From: Taenia hydatigena
Lineage: Eukaryota; Platyhelminthes; Cestoda; Cyclophyllidea; Taeniidae
Assembly: GCA_036345935.2 (NCBI GenBank)
Contig: JADWOT020001582.1
Coordinates: 124,001-188,000, forward strand
Direction of reading: 5' to 3'
DNA: 64,000 nucleotides
In this document: positions 1 to 13,890 of the stretch, piece after piece
Position numbering within the stretch: the stretch's first letter is position 1
How the letters are laid out: the number at the start of each line of letters is the position of its first letter
Translations under genes and position numbers: made by a program
Notes under the pieces: generated by a model
What the model saw: only the letters and a program-made list of their open reading frames with translations
The model's database searches: none
Told to the model about the DNA's origin: nothing

Positions 1-270
1 GAGTTATTAAGGCGTGTGGAGACGGAACTCCTTGGATTACCATTACCTACTTACCATTCAATTCCAGGTGGTTGCACCTATCGGACGAATTTGTCAACAG
101 CTAGCCGCGGTAGACCTGGTGGGAATCTGACCTCATATTGACGAGATTGGATAACTTCAGTCTACTTTGGCTCGCAGTTGTATCAAAGGCGTGCACCATC
201 ACCACCACCATTCGAATTCAGAATTGCACTTCCCTTTAGTCAGCGAGCAAAGTTGCCATTTCTTCCGCCA
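1..270 (+). mobile_element. Ty3/gypsy-like integrase remnant (C-terminal part), truncated by window edge
   Basis: One frame reads through DWITSVYFGSQLYQRR, then APSPPPFEF, ending near LPFLPP. This follows the spacing of the integrase core end of Ty3/gypsy elements, where a DW, an AY-containing stretch, a Ser/Thr-Pro-Phe-Glu motif and a Leu-Pro motif follow each other. An in-frame stop lies just before the DW, so it is not functional. The homologous stretch at about 9190-9440 is more decayed. The family assignment rests on motif order only; a chance resemblance is possible. Confidence 0.4.
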
Positions 271-3200
271 CAAGCATAAAGATTAGGCTTCAAATTAGAA
301 ATGCATCTTTTGCAAACTGATTTTGAGTGCGAATACGGACAGATTGGAGTTGCATCCGTTCTGATTCGACATATGACAACTTTGATGTGGTACAGGCATA
401 AACTTCTTTTTAGGTTAGCTGGTGTTTATTGACAACATTGCGAATTAGTGCTGGTGAATAATTAGGGTTTTAAGCATTAACAACAAAATAGACTTACAAT
501 GCCTGTCAATTGTAATTACATTTTATCAAATGTTTGCCGGAAGGACTCCGCAAAACAGGAGCCGCCTTTCAACAGGAGCTTAAAAGGAAAATGCAAATGG
601 GAGAATTGGCAAAATTTGTCTTTCGACTCAATATTTGATACAACCTCAATGCAGTAACATCTTCTTGAGGGTGGTGCGATAATTACTTAGCCTCATGGTA
701 GTTAGCATAACACTGCTAGCGAGAGGACTCCTAGAGTGTTCTCCTGGCTGAGAAGTGGACTAAAGTATTCCTCCCTTTAACAGTTGATCAAATGCTTTTA
801 TGACGAGTTCTTGCGAACCGATAAGATTTTCACTTAAAGTGGTATTTTACTTCCTTTTAACCAGATGCAATGAAGCAGAGGTCTACTGAATCTCCGTAAC
901 AGATGTGTACGGATTTATTACACCTCAAACCAGTAACCGAGTTACCATTAGCATCTACATCCATCAAGTGATGAGGTTTTGATGGTTCGGCGAGGATCAC
1001 GTTCAGTGTTAACTTCTTTTTACTACATTCTTCAAACTTCTGCGCTGCACTTCGTTTTCATCTGAGTTCCATCCATTTAATCAAGAGGTGGAGAAGGAAT
1101 TGCGAGTTCAAATAATTGATAGCTTCAACCATATGCCACAGGTGGCTCCGTAACAATTTTTTCTAGATAATTTAGTGATAACGTTGCTTCGGTTGTCGGT
1201 AGTGTTACTGTGGAATGCGAGACTGGGGTAGTTGGCAGAGGTATTCTCTTGTCCGTACCAGGTACCCCTCTTCTGGCGTGTCAAGAATCATCATTCTGTG
1301 GTAGAGATCATAAAATATGCTCATTGACGTCAGGTCTACCATCTGCTGCTACTGCTGTAGTACCTCGATTCTTCCCTGAATTCGAAGGAAGGTAGAATTT
1401 AAGACAAACATGTGATGCCTACGTTGGCAAGGTCTGAAAGGCTAGTGGCATGACTGGCGAACGCGAGTATATAGTCGGGGTCCTAAATGACCGCTTAATT
1501 GAAATGGCTGGTCAAACAAACGATTATAGTAGTATATGATATGCCGAGTTACTTTCAAGGTAAAACCCAAATCTATCCAACACGTTAGGCGATATGGAAC
1601 CACTTGTCCTCATGGCGGATTCTAGACGCTCTGGGATGTTAAAGAATGCTCTTGCGTGGTGGGCTTGGACTATTTCTTTGAATCTGGCAATGGTATTCCT
1701 TACACATCTTAAAAGCACTAACCTCCATTAAAATTAAGAAAGTATGGTTTAACTTTAAATGTAGTGAGCTGGTAGTAACTGCAAATTTATCATTGTTTAT
1801 TGAATTCGGTATAAACTTCGTATTTAAGATAGGCATTGTCAAGTCTAGACGCCCATTTATTGAAAATCTGTTAGTAGAGATTCTATTGAGGGGTGTCACT
1901 CAATCCTCTTAGAGTCAGAGCATTGCAAGCGGCCAAACCTATTTCTAAACTGTCTCACGTATTATTGCCGTGTATTCTGTAGCACCTTATTTGTCAGAGA
2001 CGGGTTTGCTGTCTCTGCAGCATTTTGCTGTTGACGTTTGATCTTCCATTCATATTGATGTAAAATCACTTGCATATTCGCCTTAACTCTTTTAGCCTCA
2101 CTGCAGAAAAAGCCATGGTAGCTCGATAATTTCATCTGATCACCTTTAGCGAAATGTGTTTTAGATGCAGGAGCTAAGTGTTCCTACGCCTTGGATAAAG
2201 CAAGTATCCACAGACCAAGTCTTGACTTCAAAGTGCTAACTAGCAATAGAAAAGCTCTGTTAACCTCCATTTGACCTTGGATTTTAAGTATATTTCAAAA
2301 GGAATGACGCTCTGTGGTTTTTAATCCAAATCTACGATATGCCCTCACGTGAACTTCGGACGCTGATGAGGAGTCTACGACCGACATTTTGAAAGTCTCA
2401 GGTTGTGAATAAAATTCAAGTCTTATATTCACGCGTAGTCAGATCGTCGTTGCATAGCGTATCTTTAAAGCCGGTGCGAATGAGGTTATTAACATATTCT
2501 TCCACCCTTTTCAACCTGTGGAAACTGTCACTTTCTTTTTAAAAGTCCTAATAGCCACTTGCTATTCCCTTATGCTAATTCCCTACATGGATGCAGAACA
2601 TAAGGGAAATGGAAATGATGGACTTTGGTTGGCTCTGGCTCAATCTAACTTAGAGTCAAGCCCTCACAAATGGCATCGTTTTGGGTCAGTGGGTTCGACA
2701 CTGCTAGGCACTGAGGGTGCTCCCGCACAAGCGAGAGGTTACTGTGTAAATCGTCAAATGCTGCTAAATAAAAAAAAAAACACGCCTTTTGCACTCACGC
2801 TTTTATGGCTATTTAATAGTAACTAAAAGCGTGGACACCCGCATAAGCACAGGTTGTTTGTATGTATTCAGGCCGATTGACTGCCTGCGTAGCTGTCGAT
2901 ATGCTAGAAGTGAATGTCTAATCACTTTGTTTGTGTCAATGGCAAACCTTCCCACGTTAAAAGTCAGTTAACAGCTGCTCGACTGCATGGCTCCTGTAGC
3001 CTACCAGTATTTGGAGATGGAACAGTGACCCTTTCTTGAAGTCAACAGCAATCCAATGGCAATTTATCAAGGTTCCTGCTCTCTTCAGTCACTGTCTTTG
3101 ACCAAATCAACAGCCGAGCTCGGTGAAGGGAATTTCGTTACTCTTCCACAACTTCTTCACTACGGTTAGGCGTGTTTTGGTTTGCTCCGTGACTCTCGAG

Positions 3201-4639
3201 AGAGTATGCAATATGAATTCACAGTGTCTAAATTTGAGGTGTACTTCATTTGCTGATTACCTCAAGCTAATCCATGTAAAATACATGATTTTGCATCGTC
3301 TGCATCCTGCGTAAGCGTCGCAATGGTACTGGACTTTAATCCGTTTCCTGTCTAACCCATAGCTCAAAGCCTTATAAAGCTAATTCTTCAAATGCCAGAT
3401 GAACCCATCGTTAAGGTCTTTCCAGGGCGGCTTTCACCATAGACACTTTTGGAAATTCCGTCTTACTCATGCAGCTGTCGCATGCATACTATGACATCTG
3501 TTCTGGATTGTTTGCATTTTTCTGTGAATACCTACCAGGTATGGTAAAGTAGCATTCAAATGTTAATGCGCGCGTTACCCTAGACAGCGAGATTCACAAC
3601 TTACTCGCTGAGTTCCGCCAAAAAATTGCAGCAATGTCTTTCAATTTTCTCATCATCTTAGTCCAAACTTGCATATTTGGTGCTAGGGGCAGGATCGAAG
3701 AACAGTTTCTTAGGATAGGTTAACGCTTTACATGAGCAGCGAAGGCGCACGAATTAATTTAACAACTAATCCGAAATTAGGGCTTTCAGATTGTTTTATA
3801 CTTTTAGTCCAGTTGTTGGAATTATAAGTGCCACAGCTCACTGTTGATGTTCCTTAGTTAGGCGCAGCAACCAGATTTGTGCCACAGTTACAAGCGCCAG
3901 CTTAAGCACATGTGTCTTCATAGAAAATGATATTCATTTTGCGTGCAAGCTTCGAGGTTTGAATATTATCAAGCATCAAAGCGTAACCGATAAAATGACC
4001 CCTAAGTCTCATTCACGCAGGCGCTAGCCTAATACTTGTTTAGAGCTGCGTACCTTCAAGATGATTTTGCATTGAATATATAACTGAAAATGATTGTTTA
4101 TTGTGACCAGCATTGTTAGGAATGAATAACAATTCGGTGAGTGAATAAAAATTAACCACTGATGCGTATTCACTTTATTCAGCCTGACATTCCTTAAGCT
4201 GGCGGCTTCATCATTAATCGCATTGGAGAGACCCTAATTTTCCTCCTAAAATGGCTCCCAAATGAGTCGTTCTGTGCGACAACAAATTATAATCAGCAAA
4301 GTGACTTACTACATAATTCTAAGTGACAGTGAGCTACGATGTCAGAAATGACACTAGGCTGTTGGCTGAAATCGGTGAAATTGGAAAAGTTGCACAATTA
4401 GGCCCTCTCTCATTTAGCTGTCATTCTACGGCAATTAACGCCTTTGAAAGTTAAAAAGAGGCTATTTTAATGAAAGGGATAGGGAAAGGTTGAATAATTT
4501 TTCTAGGCCTACATAAAATTTCCTTGTGCACAAAATATAATTACTTGGGCCTGTTATGCGAATATGTCTGATTGATGGCAGTGTCTTCCTCACCGTTCTA
4601 AATTGTCAGTCTCGGGTTCCGCGTATTGAATTATTAAAA

Positions 4640-4812
4640 TTCGAAACTTTCGCTATTTTGATTGGTGTTGTAAAAGCGATTGTTGTAATCGCTAGAATCA
4701 CAAAGACGCTGCATAAACTGGCTAATGTGCGCATAAAAAAGTGATTCTACTAGTGGAAACCGATTTATGAAAGAGGCTTTCAAAGGAGGGCAGCGGGCGC
4801 TTTGCTAGGTAC
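4640..4812 (+). mobile_element. Ty3/gypsy RT / RNase H junction remnant
   Basis: A frame reading IARITKTLHKLANVRIKK, then a stop, then a stretch like ERGFQRRAA resembles the RT thumb to RNase H junction of Ty3/gypsy pol. The nucleotide sequence also matches the clearer element at about 16020-16190, notably around the words for KL-NVR-KK and the following EAF-like segment. The match stops near 4812. Stops interrupt it, so it is a dead fragment. Confidence 0.4.
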
Positions 4813-4830
4813 CGATCGTAGCACTACCAA

Positions 4831-7800
4831 ACAACTCTGTCTATTTATGATTTTCTGCCCCTTGATAACACTTATTTAGTGAATTGGTCCTCCATTTAAC
4901 ACCTTGGTCATCCTGAGGGCACGAAAGGAGAATGCCTGTCACCCATGGGCTCTACTGATTATCATTTTGCATCCTCGTCGGCAGATGGTACGCGATGAGG
5001 ATTAAACCTGCTAATGTGTAATGGCAGGATTAGTTGCCTCTTCAACTGTGGAGCACCAACGATTGTTTGGGTGGTTGTGCTTCTTCCTACCTCACTGCTC
5101 CGCATCAAATTGATAAGACTTTTATACAGTAATTTTTAACTTATTATTTTGGCGACGCAGGCACTTAAGTCTCCAAGGTCGCACTTCCGATGTGGTATTT
5201 GGATCTTGTCGGGGGCTACTCAGCCTTTCCGTATCTTAGGAATACTTAATCGACCCCAGTATAATGACTTCCCTAGGCATTAGGGAAAACTCGGGTGGCT
5301 ACATAAAACCCTGATCAAGCAATTTCAATCTATGCTTAATGGGAATGCTAGCTCGCCACATATTTTGCATCTGCATTTTCACTCAAAACTACTAAGTGCA
5401 TTGTTCGTAGTTGTAGGCCAACGGGCACACACTTTTTTCCTGTTAACCATAAGTGGCGATACCAGTTGCGGCCACATATTTTAAGTTACGATCCGAATGC
5501 CAGTTTTAAAACCAGCATCAGCATTTACCAAAGGTGGCATACCAGTTTTAGTCGAACCAGTCGCAAATCTGTGTGTCGATGTTGGTTTGTTTAAATGGAA
5601 TACTTATTTCTACGGATCCGCCTATATTAGCACAGCATTTCATTTCTGGAGTCAGTATGTTCTACGCCTGACCTCATAGGGGCTTTCCTGGTGTGACTAC
5701 TTGCATCATTCAGTAGCAAGCTTCGTGCAGTGAGGCGTGCCATAACTCACTGACTCCTTATATTGCGATATATAGCCTTCTCTCCTGTGACAATAAAAAA
5801 GACAACCTTGATCCATGTACTCATTCGCTTTCAAAATGTGGTCGAAATTGCAGGAGCCTTTTTCAGTCTTGACATATTTTGTCGCATTTGCAGTGGGAAT
5901 CGGTCCTACACACTATTTTGTAAAAGCAAGCTTTTCAAAAGGACATCAAATTTCAATACCTGCATAAGTTATGTCCATCATAGCGAACTATAGAATTGGT
6001 ACCATACATGGTAGATTGTTATGTGGTGAGGGTCCATATCTAATATCTCCCAAAGGCAGTGCTGCAATCGTTGACAGAAATCTGTGAGGAAGTTATGATT
6101 CTCCCTGACTAAGAGGATGCACGATTCGACCCTCAGGTATTTGTCTACCAAGCACGGTAGGTAGTCACAGAAGAAGGCGAACCACCCGAGACAGAGGTTT
6201 CGATGTGCATATGCTAGTTGCATGAATGAGGTGGGATTTGAGGGAATGTCTTTAATAAAGTTCAGCCCATCAAGCGTCACTATCAGAAGCCAATCTTAAA
6301 AGACCTTAGTAATGAATGCATCCAGCGGTTGCAGAAAGGAATCAATAAGGTTTTGAGCAGCAGGTAAAATGGAAAAGGGAACGAAGTCTATCGCATTTGG
6401 AGCGTTAGATTGGGGTGCGAAGGATGTCAATCCGTTTGTTTCCTCTGCATGTAATGCGCCCGTGAATCGTGCAATAATAATTTCCCAAATTCTTACTTGA
6501 GTTGAGCAATCAGCAACTGAATTACATCTTAAGGTTTAAAGATGCCAGCATATAATTCGATTCTTAACTGATGGGTACCTTCTCTAGAGTCGAGACCCAA
6601 TCTGCAATGCGTCAGCAACACTTCAGAAATGTTCCGGTGGATACTGGCATTCTCTTCGGCAGGTATGTCAGCTGATTCGGTCAAGGCCGATGGGTGGGAG
6701 AAGGTCGAAGCCGGAAGCATTGTCCTTGGCAATGCTGCTGAAATCTAAGCTAAGATCTGTATTTTGTGTTGAATTTGAGGTTAGTGAAAAGAGTGATGCA
6801 ACCTGAGAAGGGCATATAACCCGAGCAACAAGAGATAACCTCAAAGTAGAAACTGGTATGCTCGTATAGTGGTAGCGCACTTCTAGTGGGTTTGATCAAT
6901 GATCGTGAATGACATTTGAATCCAACAAATTTAGACGTCGCATGGATGCACAATTCTTTGTGTAGGTGGAGAAACCAAAATGACTGCTCATTTCACTGTA
7001 GTTGGTATCGTCATGCAACTCCCAACTGGCTGTTAATGCAGGGGCTTTTACCATTGGCACAGTCCAAGAGATCAAAGCGCCACTTATAGTGCTATCATCA
7101 CTGTCGGTCCTATTCGTCTGGATTTGCAAATATGACCTCTGCTTGCTCATGCAACCATGATATTGTTCCCCTTAAATTTGTATCAAAGCAAAACGATGAT
7201 AGAGAGGCATTATTATTCAAAGACAGTAAATTGGGCACATCGACCTGATGCTTGGGTGGAATCAGCATCACTATGCTGAATTGTTGATTCTGTTGACCCG
7301 GAAGAGCAGCACATGGCAATGTTGAGCTTTGAAGTGGATGTGCCGAGCTCAGGCGAATGGTCCTCATTGCCATTTCCAGCATTTTCCGCATCCATGCACG
7401 GAATCTTTATTAAGAGAATAGCAACTTGTTATCAGCACTTTTGAGTGGCAATGACAAACAACACGAATTAAAGAAGGCGATAAAGGGGTAAGCGCGACTA
7501 ACCCCCGTGCCCTGTGAAACGAAGATCTTACAATGTTTCGTAAATAGGCCGCAATTTGACTTCAATTACATTATGGGATACTTCAAATGTATTTCGTTAA
7601 AGATACATCTGTCCTCAAAGCCTGTGTTTGTGCCATAAAAATGTCATTCGGCACGGCTACACTCATATGCAGTTGAGCGACAGCTCCTAAACAATGTCTC
7701 AATTTGAGTTTTGCAAGCACGGCCTACAGAACTTTCTGGATTGTAGGACGTAAGGTGTTTCCTACTTTTATTCCATCCATAAACAGGTTTCCACGAAAGT

Positions 7801-9110
7801 CCGTAGGACTCGTTTTTCTTCATGCCATCAACAGTTGGTGCATGAGAACTCCATAATCTGGATCTTCCTCGAGCAGTTGTTAAAGGCTAAGATTTTAGGA
7901 AAGCTGCCTACTCTTGAGTTAGCTGATGTCGGAATTATGCTCACATGGTTGAGGTGAATGAGTTTGTACGCATTTATTCATCACAGCTTACCAAAGCGCT
8001 TTAATCCTGCTCTGAATGAACGCCATTTCGAGTGATCAAAATCACTTCTCGAATCACTGTGACTCACCTAAATTGGAGGTGGATAATTGTTAAAGCAGAC
8101 ATGTAAGTGCTTTAACACAAGAGGAAATTGCGAAATATTGCGGAGCCAATAAACCAGCTCATGGCTTACTTAATACTATAGGCAACACGATGGAAACCCG
8201 TAGAACTTGACTGGGTTAAAAACAGGTTTTGCTCCTTAAAAATGTTTAGACCTTATGGGGTGAAATACCTCATCGCAATTATGTGTACTGACAGAAAACT
8301 GATAAACGAGTGTCTCCTCTTGACAAGGAGTATCTCACTAACTACTGTTGAAGTCAGACAAGGAAGTGATGAGTTGGCAGTTGTTGATGGCCCACCTCAT
8401 CTGAGTTTATGTTAACTTGGTAAATTTATATTGGAGAGTAGTGGATTGAAGACGTGTGGGATGCGTCATTATATGAGTCGGAGATCTCACTTCCGTGATA
8501 CTCGATGTTCTGCCATCCCTTATGCATTCTTTCGCCTCTTGTTCTATGGTATGAGAAAAAGAAAAGAATCACTCACAAACGAAAAGGAGAGTACTTCGGA
8601 GAGAGTCAGGCTGAACGTCTTCACTCAATCTCACTTCGGAGTAAAGTGACAAGGCGAGAGGCTTTGTGCCGACGTGTCTCCGATTATCCGGCATGAGCCA
8701 TTTCTTCATGCGACTACAACTGATGCATGCCTGGAAAGATAGCTAGCTTTGGTCATTTACTCCACTGTCACCTTGGCAACACAATGAGTTCTTCAAACTG
8801 ATGTCTCAATATGTTTATCTTGACCCTTTGTGGGTACTTGGTGGCACTAACGAATGTGACTGGAAAGCTTCCGCATTGGAAAATCGCAGGTGCAGTTAAG
8901 AGGGAGAAAGCTTTCGTGTGACGTGCAATGTATTTTCCGTCCAGTAGACATCCGCCTCATGTGCGAATGTATTCAAAGCGCTGACCAGATTGATCGTACA
9001 GAGGACATTGTTTCCAGTATTCGTCTAGCTTTTGGTGCCAGGCTTAGACTGCGAGCAGGCAATCTGCCAAAACAATTTGCATTAAACTATCCATAAAGTT
9101 GTGGGCAGAA
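4831..9110. other. No supported gene
   Basis: About 4.3 kb between the two large repeat copies. All open frames are short (about 105 residues or less), often overlap on both strands, and show no domain motifs or consistent splice signals. It may contain further decayed retroelement sequence, since RT-like and integrase-like fragments flank it. Confidence 0.6.
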
Positions 9111-9119
9111 CTAATGCTT

Positions 9120-9440
9120 GACTCACCAATCACCATAGTAAACACTGAGGTGGTCAGTAGTGACAATGGAAAGCAAATGTGGAAATGCGTAGACGAATTG
9201 ATGGGGCGAAATGGAGACGGAACCAGGTAAATCATCATTATCTAGGTGGTTGCACATTTCCGAGGGATTATTTAACAACCAGTTGAGATAGTTCTGGTGG
9301 AAATCTGAGCTTATGTTGACAAGGTTGGATAATTGTGGTTTACATTAGCTTTCATTCGTATCCAAGATGCGCGTAACATTTCGAATTATTGAAATCACTT
9401 CCCTTATAGTCAGGAAGCGAAATTGTTAGTTGGCCCTTAA
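9120..9440 (+). mobile_element. Ty3/gypsy-like integrase remnant, second copy
   Basis: A short frame containing VVSSDNGKQMWKCVDEL recalls the catalytic-core motif of retroelement integrases, in which Asp-Asn-Gly is followed by a helix. It is followed by sequence homologous to the remnant at 1-270. The downstream part has several stops. The assignment is tentative and depends on both the motif and the paired copy. Confidence 0.33.
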
Positions 9441-12400
9441 CAGGCAAAAAGAGTGAGGATTCGAGTGGCAACCGCGCCTTACACAAACTGATTTTAAGTG
9501 CGAATGCGGACGAGGTGAGGTTAAATCCTTTCTCACCTGACATACGACAACTCCGATGTGATGGAGGCATAAAAACATCATCTTAGTAGATAGAACCTTC
9601 TCTTAGGTTACCTGGTGCAAATCGGCAATGTTGCGAAAGATTGCTGGTGAATTATTGGGGTCGAGGAATAATTATAACAAACTAAGCCTACGATGTCCGC
9701 CAATTGCAGTTGACTTTTCTCAAACATTTGTCAAGAGGATTCTGTCAAAAAGGAACCACCTTTCAACAGGTACTTAAAGGAAAGACGCGAGTCGGAAAAT
9801 GGCAAATTTTGCCTTTTGATTCAACCGTGATACAGCCTCAATACAGTAACAACTTCTTTAGACTGAAGCGATAATCACCAAGGCCCTTGGTGATCATAGC
9901 ACTCCTTACGAGCGGACTCCTATGGTTTCCTCCTGACTAAATACTGTGCCAAAGTATGCCTTCCTTCAACAGTTGATCAAGGGCTTTTATGGCGAATCCT
10001 TGCAAATTGACAAGACCAATTCGTTGGAAATAGTTTAAGTGATAACTCACTTTCCTTTAACAGCATGCATTAAAGCAGCGATCTACTGAATCGCCAAGTG
10101 CTCAACAAGTACCCGTGATCGAGCTACCATTAGCATCTGCATCCATCAAGCGACAGAGTTTTAAGTGGCACCACGAGTTTAACGGCACGTGTTTTAGTCC
10201 TTTTTGCCACATTCTTCACACCTCAGTGCTACACACCCGTTGGTGGAGAGACGGATATGTATCGCGAGTTCAACTAATTGACATCTTCACCCACATTTTA
10301 CAGGTAGCTCTGTAGCCATCTTTTATAGACAGTCTAGAAGTATTGCTAATTCGATAGTTAGTAAGGGCAGACGTAATCCGACATTCTCCCATTCGTAGCG
10401 TGTGCCCTTCCCCTGACGCACTAAGGTTTACCTCCCTACAGTGGAAATTATGAAAATGTTCTCTAACATTAGGTGTGCTAACTGCTGCCACTACTGTAGT
10501 GCCTCGAGTCTTCCCTGAAGTCGAAGGAAAGTGGACTGCATAGGCAGGGGGTGAGGGATTAGTGGCACGACCAGCAAGCGAAAGCACGTAGGCGGGACCC
10601 TAAGTGAACGCTCAACCGAATCGACTAGCCAAACAAACGATTATAGTAGTAGATAATGTGCCGAGTTGCAATCAAGATAAAGCTTAAATCAACCTAGAAC
10701 ATGAGGCGAAAAGAAACCATCGGTCCCCATGACGCATTTCAAAGGCTCTAATGTGCTGGAGAGTGCTCCTGCGTGGTGCTTTTATGTTAGTCCCTCGAAT
10801 TCCATGATGAATTGCCTCACACTAAAAGTTAAGCAAGTGTGGTGAAAATTTAAGTATGATAAGCCGGCGATAACTACAAATTTATCAGTGTTTGTCAATT
10901 TCTGCGGAAACTTCGTGCCTAAGCTAATTGTTGTTAAGCTCAGACGTCAATTTATCGAAAACATGTCAGCAGAGATTTAACTGAGATACAGGGCTGTCAT
11001 CTCATCGAATTTGAGCATTGTCAGCAGTCAAAGCTAGTTCTAAACTCTGTTGCACAAATTATCGTCCTGCAATCTGCAATAACCTGATTATTTCAGAGAC
11101 GTGTTTGCTGTCTCTGCAATGTTTTGCTGTTGACGTTTAAATTGCTATTATGCTGGTGTTAAATCACTTGCATATACACTTTGACCTATTCGGCCTCATA
11201 GGCAAAATAGCTGTAGTAGCTCAATAACTTCATCGCAGTACCTTTGGTAAAATGCATTTTAAGCTCAGGAGCTGAGCGCTCCTACGCCTTGGGTGGAGCG
11301 AATGCCTACAGACCGAGTCTCAACTTCAAAGCGCACATTTGGGACAACAAGTATACATTTCTCATCGAGACATTCCACCAAACAACTGTTAAGGAAGAAT
11401 CCGAGAGACGGAAAATTGCGAATATGCTGTTGATATTGGGTGATAAAATGATCTAACCAACCTCCATTTGACCTCAGACTTTGTGTGTGTTTCAAAAAAA
11501 TGACACCGCGGAATTTAATCGGCTGCTCAAGGCACACCCTCACGCAGAATTTTAAGACTGACGAGGAATCAACAAACGGCAATTCAAATGTCCTGGATCG
11601 TGATTGAAGTCAAATCGTGACTCATTTGCATGCTCAGTCAGATCGTTGTTCCATAGCGCACCTTTACACCAGAGCACAAGAGATTATTTGTATTTTCATT
11701 CTTCTAACTCTTCCCAGCCTGTGGGAACTGCCACCACCATTTTACGAGGCCCAGTAGCCATACATGCGTGCAAAAGATATGGATGGTGGCAGTAAGGATC
11801 TTTGGTCTGACCTCGACTCATCCAAATTAGAATCAGGCCCTAACAAATGACATCACTTTGGGTCAGTGAGTCGACACTACTACACACTGAGGGTGATCCC
11901 ATGCAAGCGAGAGTTCGCTGTGTACCCCATCAAATGCTGTTAAATACAAAGGTCTTCTGTAGTAATTACGATTTTGCGGCTATTTGAGAACAACTGAAAC
12001 TATGAGCATCTGAGTAAGTACAGGTTATTTGCATGCATTCAGACCGACCGACTGGCTGTGTAGCTGTGAATACGCTAAAAGTGAAAATCTAATCACCTCG
12101 TCGGTGTCAACGACAGGCTTTTCTGCGTTGGCAGTCAGTCAGCAATTCCTCAACTGCATGGCTCTTATGGCCGATTAGCATTTGAGGATGGAATAGTGAC
12201 CTTTGCTCGAATTCAACAGCAAGTCCAATGACAATATATTAAGACTTTTGTTCATTTTAACCACAGTCTCTGGTCAAGCAAACTGCCGAGACCACTGAAG
12301 GGAATTCTGTTGTCTCTCTGTAATTTCTCCAAAATGCCAGACGTGTTTTGGTTTGCCTCCTGATTCTCGAGAGTGTATGCATTATGAATTGACATCATCC

Positions 12401-13890
12401 AGCATTCAAAATGGAATTCATTTGCTTAATAACTAGAGCAACCATATTTGAAATAAAGCATTTTACGCTTCACAGATAAAAGCACACATAAGGAAGAGGC
12501 AAACCAGTCGGCGTCTCGACGGTATTGTCTAACCCATGGCTCAGGGCCTTATGAAGTTAATTTTACAAACGTCAAATGCATCTGCCACTAGGGCCTTTAT
12601 AGGGTAGCTTCTGCCGATAATGATTAAAGGACTAATCGTAATAAAGACATTTGCAGAAGTCCCATCTTACTCATGCAACTGTCGTGTGCACATCAGAACC
12701 CCTGCCTCGGATTGCTTGCCTCCTTCTGTGACTAAGTACCGCGTATGGTGAACGAGCATTCAAACGTCAGGGCATGCATTTCCTTAACAAGAGCAAATCA
12801 TTACTGGTTCAGTGATTTTTGCCAGAAAATTTTAGCAACGTCTTTTAATTAGCCGATCATCTTAGTCCATTCATGCCTATTCGGAGGTAGGGTCAGGATC
12901 GATGAGTAGTTCCTTAGGATAAGTTGATGCTCCACTTAGGCAGTAAAGTGTGCACGAGCTGACTTAACAGTAAATTCAGAATTAGGGTTTTCAGGTTGTC
13001 TTATTCTCAGTCCAGGTGTGGGAATTGTAAATGCAACAGCACACTGTTGAGGCTTTTTGACTAGGCGCAGCAACCGCACCTGCATCATTAGTGTCGAGCG
13101 TCATTTTAAGGGCCTATGTTTTCATAAGAAGGGGCATTTATTTTGCCTGCATGCCTCGGAATTCAAAGAAGTTGAGCAGCAGAGTGCAACCAGCAAAATG
13201 ACCTCTGCATCTCATCCACTCAGGAGCTAGTCTATGAGTCGTTTTGGGTTACTTGATGATTCCGCACTGTCTATGAGAACATAAAATTATTGTCGACTGT
13301 GACCAGCATTTTAGAGAAGGAATTACAATTTGGTGAGTAAAATAAAAATCGACCACTGATGAATATTCATTGCATTCAGCCTAACGTCTCTGAAGCTGGT
13401 TGCCTCATTACCAATTTCATCAAAGGAGCATGAGTTTTTCTTCCAAAATCAGTATGATACACTTGACTTTCCATACTATTTGAGTACAAAGAAGTCGCTT
13501 CATGCAATGACAAACTTTGGTGGTTAAAGTGGTTGAACACAGAAGTCTACGTGGCGGTGAACTAAGATGTCAAAAACTGCCATCAGGTTGATATTGGAAA
13601 AGTTGCGTAAACAGACCTTCTGTCATTCTTTTATAAATAAATGGCAACCAGTGCTTTTGAACTGAGAGAAAGAAGGAAGTTTAAATCCCTTTTTTGTCTG
13701 TTTATAAAAAATCCCTTGTGCACAAAATGTGTTTACTTGAAACTGTTATACAATGTCCTGTTCATCGCTTTAAACTGTCAGCCTTAGGTTCTGCACATTG
13801 TGTCACTAAGGACTGCTGAATTTTGATCTTTTAATCGACATTGTAAAAGCCGCTGTTGCACCTTTAATTGCTTTACTCAAATGGTACTAT
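9190..13890. repeat. Diverged large duplication, copy B (pairs with 1-4830)
   Basis: This is collinear with copy A over its whole length with many small indels. Recognisable matched stretches include those around 9240, 10487, 11093, 11718, 13333 and 13700. It ends near 13890, after the part that matches the RT/RNase H-like remnant of copy A. No reading frame is kept open in both copies, which argues against coding function. Confidence 0.75.

Larger units (their letters stand above)
1..4830. repeat. Diverged large duplication, copy A (pairs with 9190-13890)
   Basis: Many short matches run in the same order in copy A and copy B at an offset of about 9.1-9.2 kb. Examples are the stretches around 1345 and 10487, 1986 and 11093, 2518 and 11718, 4136 and 13333, and 4510 and 13700. 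Small indels shift the offset, and identity looks like roughly 65-80 percent by eye. No long reading frame is conserved between the copies; the 61-residue frame at 1210-1395 is not open in copy B. I read this as an old, non-coding repeat, probably retroelement-derived because integrase-like and RT-like fragments sit at its two ends. The left edge is cut by the window. Confidence 0.75.

Noticed and set aside
199..226. CACCATCACCACCACCAT next to GAATTC, looking like a His-tag and cloning site
   Set aside because: The stretch lies inside a sequence homologous to copy B at about 9370 and inside the integrase-like frame, which reads PSPPPFEF here. No other vector sequence is present, so it is a chance resemblance.
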